This document shows positions 16,744 to 25,474 of a stretch of 32,163 nt of DNA, piece after piece. This stretch comes from an uncultured Saprospiraceae bacterium (GTDB lineage: Bacteria; Bacteroidota; Bacteroidia; Chitinophagales; Saprospiraceae). Under the pieces are notes generated by a model, which was given only the letters and a program-made list of their open reading frames with translations, did no database searches and was not told the DNA's origin. Made by a program: the position numbers and the translations under genes. The stretch is from assembly GCA_947311465.1 (NCBI GenBank), contig CAMZLN010000030.1, positions 1-32,163 of the forward strand, in the 5' to 3' direction. Every line of letters starts with the position of its first letter. Position 1 is the first letter of the stretch.

Positions 16744-17472
16744 GTGAAATACTTAGATCAAAATATTGAAAGCCTGATTTTTACAGCTAAAGAACCTATC
16801 TCTTTGCAGCAAATCAAAACTTGTCTTGAAGAAGTTTTTAAAACCAAATTCAAAAAAGATGACTTAATCGCTTCTATCGAAAATTTAAAAAAACGATATC
16901 AAAAAGACGAATTCTCATTTGAATTAGTTGAAATTTCAAAAGGATTTCAGTTTCTTTCTAAAGGTGTTTATCATAATGTGGTCGGCACTTTCCTGAAACA
17001 AATTACAAAAAAACGACTATCTCGTTCTGCTATTGAAACCTTAGCTATTATTGCCTATAAACAACCTATCATTCGTAGCGAAATCGAAAAAATTAGAGGC
17101 GTCTCTTGTGATTACGCTATGAAAAAACTCTTGGAAAAAGAACTCGTAGCCATCACAGGAAGAAGTGATGGTCCAGGACGTCCACTTTTGTATGGAACAG
17201 GAATAAAATTCATGGACTATTTTGGATTAAAAGACTTGTCTGCTTTACCAAAACCAAAAGATTTTAAAGAAGTAGATAATACTATTGGAGAACCCGCTCC
17301 TATCGAAGAATCAATTGAAAAATCGATTGTTGATAACAAAAATGATGATTCGGTTGAAAATCAAGAAAATTCAAATAGTGAAAATCCTTTAGAATCTCTA
17401 ATTGAAAAAAATGAAATTGTTATCGAAGAAGAAAATACCAACGAAGAAAATGTGGATCTAGATTTGGATTAA
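16744..17472 (+). CDS. scpB: Segregation and condensation protein B
   Basis: ScpB is the winged-helix partner of ScpA and SMC in chromosome compaction. The 242-residue product has two winged-helix domains, about residues 1-82 and 90-162. The second carries SRSAIETLAIIAYKQPIIRS and GRSDGPGRPLLYGT (139-152), the family signature. Residues from about 177 on are an acidic, low-complexity tail rich in Glu, Asn and Ser. The start is a GTG at 16744 with no closer ATG that keeps the N-terminal helix. scpA is not adjacent. It is divergent from the isoprenyl diphosphate synthase gene. Confidence 0.95.
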   Translation: MKYLDQNIESLIFTAKEPISLQQIKTCLEEVFKTKFKKDDLIASIENLKKRYQKDEFSFELVEISKGFQFLSKGVYHNVVGTFLKQITKKRLSRSAIETLAIIAYKQPIIRSEIEKIRGVSCDYAMKKLLEKELVAITGRSDGPGRPLLYGTGIKFMDYFGLKDLSALPKPKDFKEVDNTIGEPAPIEESIEKSIVDNKNDDSVENQENSNSENPLESLIEKNEIVIEEENTNEENVDLDLD

Positions 17473-17594
17473 ACCTTTGTATAGAGCATTTTGTTCCTTT
17501 AGGAACTGTGTAGATATAAATGTTCAGAATCTAAGTAGATGGTCATTTATTTTTCACAGATTCTTAGTACAGTTTCTAATCAAATAATTAAAGT

Positions 17595-18113
17595 ATGAAT
17601 ACAAATAAACCATTGGTCAATAGAATTGCAAATAGTGGATTGGTTAATATTGATTTAGAACAGCTCCTTTCTACAGATCCAATAGCAATCCTTGATATTA
17701 AGAATTTTCTATTTATGGAAATGATTCTTAAAGAAAAAGATTTTCGAAATGATTTAGATAATCATGATTGGACTCAATATCAAAACAAAACGTTATTGGT
17801 ACAATGCTCCGTTGACGCAATTATTCCAAAGTGGGCATTCATGTTGGTAGCCGTCAAAGCTGAAGAATATGTTAAAGATGTCTTTGTTGGAACTGAAAAC
17901 CAGTATTACTTCGTTGATTTATTACGCACCCTTTCTCAAATTGATTATGCCCAATATCAAGATAAAAGAATCATTGTCAAAGGATGTGGAAAACGAGAAG
18001 TGGATGCCGCAGCATATTTAGAAATAGCAAAATGCTTAAAACCCTACGCAAAATCAATTATGTACGGAGAAGCATGTTCTACTGTACCTATTTTCAAAAA
18101 ACCACGTTCATAA
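17595..18113 (+). CDS. DUF2480 family protein
   Basis: This is a 172-residue soluble protein of a family found mainly in Bacteroidota, with no established function. The conserved start NKPLVNRIANSGLVNIDLEQL, the central IIPKWAFMLVAVKAEEY and the C-terminal GEACSTVPIFKKP are visible. Cysteines are few (VQCSVD, VKGCGKRE, AKCLKP, GEACST), and a metal or redox role cannot be claimed from them. No signal peptide is seen. It lies 30 nt before the lytic transglycosylase gene and may share its transcript. Family assignment is from recognition of the conserved N-terminus. Confidence 0.85.
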   Translation: MNTNKPLVNRIANSGLVNIDLEQLLSTDPIAILDIKNFLFMEMILKEKDFRNDLDNHDWTQYQNKTLLVQCSVDAIIPKWAFMLVAVKAEEYVKDVFVGTENQYYFVDLLRTLSQIDYAQYQDKRIIVKGCGKREVDAAAYLEIAKCLKPYAKSIMYGEACSTVPIFKKPRS

Positions 18114-18143
18114 TGATACATTAGAAACATTAAAAAATATTCC

Positions 18144-19076
18144 ATGCAAATTAAAATAATATCTTATTACGTAATTGTCCTTGCGGGATTCCTATCTTTC
18201 GCTCTATTTGGCTCATTTTCAAGTGATTCGCTAAAAGTTGATAAAGTCGTAGACAATGACATCAATGTCCTTCCACAAATCATAAAACCCGTAGATTATT
18301 CTACCAAGCAATTCTTCTTTGCCGATGAAATTGTTCCTATCGAGCAATTTGATGTAATGGAACGTTTGGATCGTGAATTACTAAGAGGTACTTATTGGCA
18401 TTCAAAAACTTTGTCCTACTTGAAATTGGCGAATAGATATTTTCCAATGATAGAACCAATTCTAGCCAAAAATGGAATTCCTGATGACTTTAAATATCTA
18501 GCTGTCGCTGAAAGTGGTCTGCGCAATGTAACTTCTCCCGCAGGTGCAAAAGGACTTTGGCAATTTATGAAGGGAACAGGAAAAGATTACCATTTACAAA
18601 TCACAGGAGAAATTGATGAACGATATCATGTTGAAAAAGCTACTCAAGCGGCGTGTGATTTATTGTTGAAATTGAAAAATAGATTCGGTACTTGGTCATT
18701 GGCTGCAGCCGCATACAATATGGGCGGTGGTGGTCTTAACAAAAATTTAAAGAAACAGAAACAAACCAACTTTTTTGACCTAAATCTCAATCAAGAAACA
18801 ATGAGATATTATTTCAGATTAGTGGCGATTAAAGAATTGATGACACATCCAGAAAATTATGGTTTCCAAGTAAATCCACAAAACTTATATAAACCTTTAG
18901 ACGATTTTATTTATTTAGCTGTTGAAAAAACTGTTGAAAACTGGGGGGATTTTGCCAATCAAAATGGAATTAGTTATCGAATACTGAAAATCTATAATCC
19001 TTGGATTATCTCAACAAAACTAACCAACGCAAAAGGAAAAAAATATTTGGTGAAGATTCCTAAACAGAAATTTTAA
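18144..19076 (+). CDS. Membrane-anchored lytic transglycosylase (MltD-like SLT domain)
   Basis: Lytic transglycosylases cut the MurNAc-GlcNAc bond of peptidoglycan, leaving 1,6-anhydroMurNAc. The 310-residue product begins with a hydrophobic segment (residues 4-23) that acts as a signal anchor or signal peptide. The SLT domain spans about 92-225, with the catalytic Glu at E123 in AVAESGL, then SPAGAKGLWQFM and AAAAYNMGGGGL. No LysM repeats follow, unlike longer MltD proteins; the last 60 residues hold a short region ending KKYLVKIPKQKF. No lipobox Cys is visible near the N-terminus. It probably follows the DUF2480 gene in one operon. Confidence 0.92.
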   Translation: MQIKIISYYVIVLAGFLSFALFGSFSSDSLKVDKVVDNDINVLPQIIKPVDYSTKQFFFADEIVPIEQFDVMERLDRELLRGTYWHSKTLSYLKLANRYFPMIEPILAKNGIPDDFKYLAVAESGLRNVTSPAGAKGLWQFMKGTGKDYHLQITGEIDERYHVEKATQAACDLLLKLKNRFGTWSLAAAAYNMGGGGLNKNLKKQKQTNFFDLNLNQETMRYYFRLVAIKELMTHPENYGFQVNPQNLYKPLDDFIYLAVEKTVENWGDFANQNGISYRILKIYNPWIISTKLTNAKGKKYLVKIPKQKF

Positions 19077-19240
19077 TTTCTAAGTCAAGATCATTTCTAA
19101 TTTCTAATATTGTTTTAGTTGCAATAAAATCTTTTTAATTGATCACTTATCTTTAGTTTGTAGTCTTTTCCAAGAGATTTGTCAAAGAACGAAAATTATT
19201 CTACCTTAGCTGATTATTTATAGAAAACTAAAGTATAATA

Positions 19241-20599
19241 ATGGACATCACCCTTATCTTTGACATTGGAAAGACAAATAAGAAATGCTTCTTATTTGAT
19301 GAGAATTTTGAAGTCATTGAAAAAGATGAAATTAAAATTGTAGAAATTTGGGATGAAGATAATTTTCCTTGTGATGATCTGAAATATCTTTCAAAATGGA
19401 TTGTAGCTACCTATAAACGTTTCTCCGCTAGCCACAATATTACTCGAGTTAATTTCGCAACCTACGGGGCTTCTTTAGTTCATTTGGATGAAAATCTAAA
19501 TCCTATATCTCCATTATACAACTACCTTAAAAAAGTAAAAGAAAACTACTTTGATGAGTTCTATCAAAAATATGGTGGAAAAGATAATTTTTCAAGAGAA
19601 ACCGCTTCTCCTGCCTTAGATTTTCTTAATTCAGGATTGCAGCTTTTATGGATTAAAAATGAAAAACAATTTTTATGGGATAAATGGAAGTATTCATTGC
19701 ATTTTCCTAACTATTGTGGATTTCTTTTACATGGTCAATTGATAAGTGAATATACCAGTATTGGTTGTCATTCGGCTCTTTGGGATTATGAAAAAATGGA
19801 TTATCATCAATGGGTAGAAGATGAAGATTTAACAAAATTGTTGCCCAAAATAGTGAATGGTCGTACCACATATACACATGTTTCTGATAAAAAAACAATA
19901 GTCGGAACAGGACTGCATGATAGTTCTGCTGCACTCATCCCCTACCTTTTTGGAGTAAAAGAGCCTTTTATGTTAATCTCAACAGGCACTTGGTGCATTA
20001 CCTTAAATCCTTTTAATACCGAAGTATTGACTTTAGATGAATTACAGAAAGATGTACTTCAATTTTTGAGAATCAGTGGCAAACAAGTCAAAGCATCTCG
20101 ATTATTTTTAGGAAAGGTCTTGGAAGTACAATTGTCTAATTTGAATTACCATTTTGATATAGAAAAACCTAATCTGGATGATTATCAATCAATACTTTTT
20201 GATAAAGATTTGTATTTGAAAACTAAAAATAATAATAAAAAAGCATTCCAATTTACATCTTTAAATGATTCAGATAATCGAAATATATTTTTAAGTAGTT
20301 TTTCCAATTTTAAAGATGCTTATTTTCAATTGATGTTTGAAATAGTACAACGGCAAATTGATGCAATTAAATTAGCATTAGGAAATACAAAAGATATCAA
20401 AACTATCTTTATTGATGGTGGATTTTCTAAAAATGACGTATTTTGTAAAATGTTGGCACATGAATTACCACAATTTATTTTTAAAATTACAGATGTAGCT
20501 GCGGGGTCTGCTCTAGGTGCTGCGATAGCAATCAATCCCGATTTATTTAGTCCAAAACATTTTGATACCATTTTAAAAGTACAAACTGTTGAAAAATAA
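19241..20599 (+). CDS. FGGY-family sugar kinase, probable L-rhamnulokinase
   Basis: FGGY kinases phosphorylate ketoses or polyols with ATP in the cytosol. The 452-residue product has the N-terminal phosphate-binding loop DIGKTNKK (8-15), FATYGASLVHLD, and GTGLHDSSAALIPYL (222-236), whose Asp (D227) fits the catalytic base. The C-terminal ATPase lobe has IFIDGGFSKND and DVAAGSALGAAIA. It lies 7 nt before a LutA-like gene and in the same locus as an L-rhamnose isomerase and a class II aldolase/dehydrogenase, so rhamnulose is the likeliest substrate. The sequence is the Bacteroidota FGGY subfamily rather than a close match to enterobacterial RhaB. Fuculokinase or another kinase role remains possible. 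Confidence 0.88.
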   Translation: MDITLIFDIGKTNKKCFLFDENFEVIEKDEIKIVEIWDEDNFPCDDLKYLSKWIVATYKRFSASHNITRVNFATYGASLVHLDENLNPISPLYNYLKKVKENYFDEFYQKYGGKDNFSRETASPALDFLNSGLQLLWIKNEKQFLWDKWKYSLHFPNYCGFLLHGQLISEYTSIGCHSALWDYEKMDYHQWVEDEDLTKLLPKIVNGRTTYTHVSDKKTIVGTGLHDSSAALIPYLFGVKEPFMLISTGTWCITLNPFNTEVLTLDELQKDVLQFLRISGKQVKASRLFLGKVLEVQLSNLNYHFDIEKPNLDDYQSILFDKDLYLKTKNNNKKAFQFTSLNDSDNRNIFLSSFSNFKDAYFQLMFEIVQRQIDAIKLALGNTKDIKTIFIDGGFSKNDVFCKMLAHELPQFIFKITDVAAGSALGAAIAINPDLFSPKHFDTILKVQTVEK

Positions 20600-20606
20600 T
20601 TAAAAG

Positions 20607-21341
20607 ATGAAAATAGCTTTATTCATTCCTTGCTACATTGATCAATTTTATCCACAAGTGGGTATTGCAAGTTATGAATTGCTGACCAAATTGGGTTTTG
20701 ATGTAGATGTTCCAACTTCAGCAACCTGTTGCGGGCAACCCATAGCCAACTCAGGATTTGAACATGAAGCCATCCCTGTTTATGAAAAATATGTAGATGC
20801 CTATGCTGGATACGACTTCGTTGTGATGCCTTCGGGGAGTTGTACGCTACATGTAAAACAGCATTATGATATTCTTCCACAATCTAAAAATGTTAAAAAT
20901 ATCAGATCCAATACAATTGATATTATTGACTTTTTAGTTCAACATTGCTTGGATAAATTGCCGCAAATTGACTTTCCACATCAAGTAGCATTGCACATGG
21001 GTTGCCATAGCCTACGGGGCTTAGGACTTGGGCACTCATCTGAACGATATGGGAAACCTACCAATCAACTAGAAATCTTAATGCAAAAAGTAAATACTAC
21101 TTCTTTAAATACTTTCGAAAGACCCGATGAATGTTGTGGGTTTGGAGGTACTTTTGCGGTTTTGGAAGAAGCTATTTCTACAAAAATGGGTCAGGATAAA
21201 ATCAAATATATCAAAAATACTCCTACCGAAATTTTGATTAGTAATGACGTTTCGTGCTTGATGCATTTAGATGGTGTGGCTAAAAAAACAAAACAGCAGT
21301 TAAAAATGATGCACATTGTGGAAATATTAAATTTGTTTTAA
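20607..21341 (+). CDS. LutA/LldE-like (Fe-S)-binding protein
   Basis: LutA (LldE) is the CCG-domain subunit of the LutABC lactate oxidation complex. The 244-residue product has two CCG domains. The first has C9, C41-C42 and C79; the second has C133, C176-C177 (CCGFGGTF) and C217. These can bind an iron-sulfur cluster or act in heterodisulfide-type chemistry. It follows the sugar kinase by 7 nt, so they are probably co-transcribed. In context it would help oxidise the lactate made from lactaldehyde after rhamnose cleavage. The usual partners LutB and LutC are not next to it: about 380 nt without a gene follow. Confidence 0.9.
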   Translation: MKIALFIPCYIDQFYPQVGIASYELLTKLGFDVDVPTSATCCGQPIANSGFEHEAIPVYEKYVDAYAGYDFVVMPSGSCTLHVKQHYDILPQSKNVKNIRSNTIDIIDFLVQHCLDKLPQIDFPHQVALHMGCHSLRGLGLGHSSERYGKPTNQLEILMQKVNTTSLNTFERPDECCGFGGTFAVLEEAISTKMGQDKIKYIKNTPTEILISNDVSCLMHLDGVAKKTKQQLKMMHIVEILNLF

Positions 21342-21724
21342 GATGCCACAGATTTCTCCTAAAAAAGCTCGAATTAAGATTTAACTAATAATAAAATGAA
21401 ATATAAGAAATGTTGTATGGATTGATAAGGGCTATTTCAAAACGACAAACCTTTTGTTCACAGATAACGAATAAGTCAATATGAAATTTATTTATATCTC
21501 TAGGCAACACTTTCCCTACTTGGGGAATCTTTATAATTAGTGGTTGTATGGAAACTCGGAATTTTACAAAATGAATAATTTTGAGTTACGGTACAACTAC
21601 TTCAGTACCAACCATTATTCATTCATTCTTTAATGGTTTTTTAAATATGCAGATGTAATAAATTAGATAGACACTTTATCTGTAAAATAACACTGTAATC
21701 TTGAAAAACGAAAAATTCATAAAA
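21342..21724. other. Non-coding interval between the LutA-like and propeller genes
   Basis: No credible gene is visible in these 383 bases. An ATG at 21343 gives only 13 codons. The interval contains a long imperfect palindrome (21539-21601, listed separately). TAATCTTG (21696-21703) is one base off the -7 consensus and could serve the propeller gene. I see no clear terminator for the kinase-lutA pair. Confidence 0.6.
21539..21601. repeat. Imperfect palindrome, similar to a second copy at 28737-28779
   Basis: The outer arms AGTGGTTGTA (21539-21548) and TACAACTACT (21592-21601) pair with one mismatch, and the inner part (AAACTCGGAATT with AATTTTGAGTT) pairs with G-U wobbles. The block contains ATGGAAACTCG, which recurs at 28737-28747 with a similar ACAACnACTT end. 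The two copies differ in length (about 55 and 43 bases between those shared ends). They may be decayed copies of a small palindromic repeat. Confidence 0.4.
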
Positions 21725-24093
21725 ATGAAACGAAATCTACTTTTTTATTTACTATTAATCCCATTTTTCTCGTTGAGCCAGACATGGACTAATTTCACAA
21801 CTATTAACACTACAAGTGAGATTCAGGGGAATTTTTGCAACATTATATCTGGTAATGGCAAAACATGGGTAACTTCGTATAAGAATAAAGGTCTTTTCTA
21901 TTTGGAAAATAATATTTGGTCCCATTTTCCACAATTAGATTCTTTTAATGTTAGAATCTTAGGATTAGATAACCAAAAAAATCCGTGGTTTATTAAATCG
22001 GATGACCACGGACATTATATATTATTTAAGGTCATAGATAATGTGATTGTTGAATATGGCGATTATGGGAGTCTTAATAACAATGTTACTCTTGGTAAAA
22101 AGATGATGCTTGGATTCTAGATTTCTCTCAATTATTACACATTAAGAATAATGATGCAATAGAGAAATTTAATGTTCCAAAAGAATTTGTAGTAAATCGT
22201 AGATCAAAATTGGCTGTTTTAGACAATAACGAGCTGTGGTGTTATGGAAGTAAAAGAATTGCTGACAACGAACAATGTCCTCCAGTTTATGAATATAAAA
22301 AAATGATTTTAAGATATGATGGTACTCAATGGACAAATTTGCGAGATTCTACTGTTTTTGATAAGAATATTGATTTTCAAAATATTGCAGTTTTTCAAAA
22401 TAAAATCTGGCTAAGAAGTGATAAAGAGCTTTTTACATTTGATGGTACATCATGGCACATGATTGACATTGATCCACTCCAAGATTTAACAATTTTAAAA
22501 ATTTTACCAACGAATGATTATTTTTGGGTGCTAACGGATACTGGGCTTTATAAATATGATGGTACATCGTGGCAGTTGATTGACTTAAATCTACCCGATT
22601 TTCCGTACATATATAATACATTCAATCTATTGGCAGATGGTGATAATCTTTGGATTGGGTATGAAAAAGGAATTATCAAATACAATGCATCCAATACGGA
22701 GTATTTTGGTTCAGAGCATGACATTTATATTTGCAATTCACTTCATAAAACAAGCAATGGTGATATATGGTTTACTTCATATAGTGATGGTGGTAACATT
22801 GTTGCAGACATTATTCAATATAGTAATGGTTCGTTTACTAAACAGGGAGTATTTAACAACAGACTTTATGACAGAATATCTGTGTCCGATGATAAGATGT
22901 GGTTTTTTAAAAAAGGTTATGGTATTTCCCAATTCAATAACAACCAGTGGACTTTCTATTCTGCCACCGGCTTATCCGATAATTTAATAAAGGATATCAA
23001 TCAAGACAAAGCGGGCAATATCTTAATTAGTACTAGAAGCGGAATAAATTCTTATAATAAGGCTGTCAATAGTTGGCGTATTTTAACACATCAACCAAAT
23101 TCTAAATTCTTCAATGACAACAACAATAAAATATGGATGTACCGTAATCAACTACAATCTATTGATGAAGATGAAAATATTCAAGATGAAGAACTTATAA
23201 TCCAAGATGAAGCAATTTCTAATATAAAGTCCGTATTTGACTTTTTTCAAGATGAAAATGGGGTCTATTATATGATTGCTGATATGCCCTACTATAAGGA
23301 TGGAAATTCTTGGGTAACATTTAAGCCTGGAATATCTTGGTTTAGTCTAACATCTGGGGTTAAAAAAGATGATTTGCTATTTGTTGGCTCAAAAAAACAA
23401 GGAATTATCATTCTTGGTGGGCAATCTATAGAATGGGAAAAAACTACAGATATTAGTAAAAATGTAAGTGATCTTCTTAAAGATTCAAATAATCGTATTT
23501 GGTGTACTAGAATAGATCAAAATATTGACCAAGATCAATGCGGCCTTACTTATGTGGACGGTGGAATTTCTGTCTTAGATGGAGACGAATGGACATATTT
23601 TACAGATTTACCCATAATGGATGCATTTTGTATTATGGAAGACAATTTGGGACGTATTTGGTTTGGTACCGAAAAGGGTGTTTTTGTTTATGCATTTGGA
23701 GAATGGCACAATTATAATAAAGACAATAGTGGATTACTGAGTAATAAAATAACCACTATATTTCAAGATGAAAATAATGATATTTGGATAGGAACAACCG
23801 TTGGTATAACAAAAATAGAAGATCCAAATCTCCTGTCAATGCGTATTGTAAAAACAGAGAATATTGACCAAATTAAATGGGCGATAGCTCCTAATCCAGC
23901 TCAAAATTTTATAACTATTAATAATTCCCAATCGGGGAATCTATCTATTGTGAATTCGCTTGGAATTCAAGTTTATGCTTATGAAAATTTTCAAGGTGGT
24001 AATATTGATATTCATCAATTAAATCCTGGACTTTATTTTGTAGGACTAGAAATTAATAATACAATATCATATCAAAAATTGATTATAAAATAA
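21725..24093 (+). pseudogene. T9SS-secreted beta-propeller protein, frameshifted
   Basis: This encodes an exported protein of unknown function built from two-component-regulator-type propeller repeats. The start at ATG 21725 gives a signal peptide (KRNLLFYLLLIPFFSLSQT). The track's TTG at 21701 is less likely. Repeats such as LWIGYEKGIIKY, RIWFGTEKGVFVY and DIWIGTTVGITKI recur throughout. The last 75 residues (IAPNPAQNFITI to SYQKLIIK) are a type A T9SS sorting domain. The gene is split: at 22097-22101 (five A) the frame breaks. One extra A restores GKKDDAWILDFSQLLH and a single 789-residue ORF. The lack of other disruptions favours a sequencing indel or a recent mutation. No histidine kinase domain is present. 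Confidence 0.88.
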
Positions 24094-24104
24094 ACGTTCA
24101 ATTC

Positions 24105-24156
24105 AAATCTTGTTGAGATGTTGGCTGAAAAAATTCAACATCTTAACAAGATTTTT
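24105..24156. terminator. Bidirectional rho-independent terminator
   Basis: A stem of about 17-19 bp (ATCTTGTTGAGATGTTG at 24107-24123 and CAACATCTTAACAAGAT at 24136-24152, one G-U pair on one strand) is followed by TTTTT on the plus strand. It is preceded by an A run, which reads as T on the minus strand. It lies between convergent genes (propeller and rhamnose isomerase) and can end both transcripts. Confidence 0.85.
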
Positions 24157-24173
24157 CAATTTAATAATAAAGA

Positions 24174-25457
24174 TTACAACCCCGTAGCCGCATTATCCAT
24201 CCCACGCTCATCAATCAATGCCTGACGAACATCAATCGTTCGATAAACATCAATCGGAGACATTGCTGCCCCTGACTTTCTTCGTGCTTCCATTAATATA
24301 GGTGTGACATCTGTATTGTAGGCAGTCTTTAAAATATTTTGACAGGCTACTACATCATTTTTCATCTGAGCCTTTTCCAAGGCTTTTTGATCTATCAAAA
24401 GTGCTTTTGCGTAAGCTGTTTCTATGGCATCTAAAGATTGCATCAAATCTTCTAAAGGATCTTTTACATTATGACTTGCATCAATCATCCAAGCAGGAAT
24501 TGGGTTTTTGGCCGTATTATTTGCCATTCCATAAACCAATTCATTAAAAATCAAAAACAATTGATAAGGCTTAATTGCTCCAACAGTCAAATCATCATCT
24601 CCATATTTACTATCGTTAAAATGAAATCCACCCAATAAGCCACGAGACATTAGTGTACCTACAATTTGTTCGATATTTGTATTGGGCAAGTGATGTCCTA
24701 AATCTACTAATGTATATGCTTTTGGTCCCAATTCCTTTGCCAATAGGGAAGATGTTCCCCAATCTTGAATGACCATAGAGTAAAAATTAGGTTCATAAGG
24801 CTTGTATTCAATAAACAATTTCCAGTCTTTGGGTAAGTGTTTATAAATTGCCTTTAAACTGTCTAAAGTATTATTTAATGCTCGTCTAAAATTTAATTGT
24901 CCCGGAAAATTAGATCCATCTGCCAACCAAACGGTCAAAGATTTTGAGCCTAAAGCTACTCCATAATCAATCACTTCTTTGTTGTGATCCACAGCTTGTT
25001 TTCGCACTTTTTTATCCACATGACAAAGAGATCCATATTTATAACTGTGTTTTTGGTCTTTTTGATCCTGAAATGTGTTTGAATTCATTGCGTCAAAAAC
25101 AATACCTAAACTATCAGCATGTTTTTTTATCTTTTTCACATCTTTGGGGATATCCCAAGGAATATGAAGAGAAACAGCCCCCGCTGATTGGGTCAAAGCA
25201 TGCACTACGCCAATGTCAGATATTTTTTGAAATAAATCACCTGGTTCTCCACCATATCCAAAACGACCAAACCGAGTTCCGCCAGCTCCCAATGCCCAAC
25301 TTGGAATAGCAATTTGATAATCTTTTAAAGTATCAACAATCTTATTGGCATTTACGCCTTTACTTTTTAATTTATCAGATAGATATTTAAAGTCCTTTTT
25401 ATGTTGATTCAATAAAGGTTTGTTGACTTCGGTAATTTGCTTTTTTGTTATTTTCAT
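24174..25457 (-). CDS. rhaI: L-rhamnose isomerase (TIM-barrel, RhaI type)
   Basis: The enzyme interconverts L-rhamnose and L-rhamnulose using divalent metals in the cytosol. The 427-residue product resembles the broad-specificity Pseudomonas-type rhamnose isomerase, not E. coli RhaA. Metal and catalytic residues fit FIEYKPYEPNF (E217, K219), VDLGHHLPNT (D252), and GFHFNDSKYGDDD (H279, D282 and following Asp residues). The N-terminal third has PSWALGAGGTRFGRFG, typical of this type. It is the second gene of a minus-strand operon, 17 nt after the aldolase/dehydrogenase gene. Related isomerases act on other sugars, so substrate range is inferred from context. Confidence 0.92.
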   Translation of the reverse strand: MKITKKQITEVNKPLLNQHKKDFKYLSDKLKSKGVNANKIVDTLKDYQIAIPSWALGAGGTRFGRFGYGGEPGDLFQKISDIGVVHALTQSAGAVSLHIPWDIPKDVKKIKKHADSLGIVFDAMNSNTFQDQKDQKHSYKYGSLCHVDKKVRKQAVDHNKEVIDYGVALGSKSLTVWLADGSNFPGQLNFRRALNNTLDSLKAIYKHLPKDWKLFIEYKPYEPNFYSMVIQDWGTSSLLAKELGPKAYTLVDLGHHLPNTNIEQIVGTLMSRGLLGGFHFNDSKYGDDDLTVGAIKPYQLFLIFNELVYGMANNTAKNPIPAWMIDASHNVKDPLEDLMQSLDAIETAYAKALLIDQKALEKAQMKNDVVACQNILKTAYNTDVTPILMEARRKSGAAMSPIDVYRTIDVRQALIDERGMDNAATGL

Positions 25458-25474
25458 GATGTTGTAGTTGGTTT

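Noticed and set aside
17540-17590. Hairpin between scpB and the DUF2480 gene
   Set aside because: The complementary stretches (AGAATCT and AGATTCT) are short and far apart; no convincing terminator or riboswitch.
21343-21384. Possible start of lutB after the lutA-like gene
   Set aside because: The frame ends after 13 codons and does not resemble LutB.
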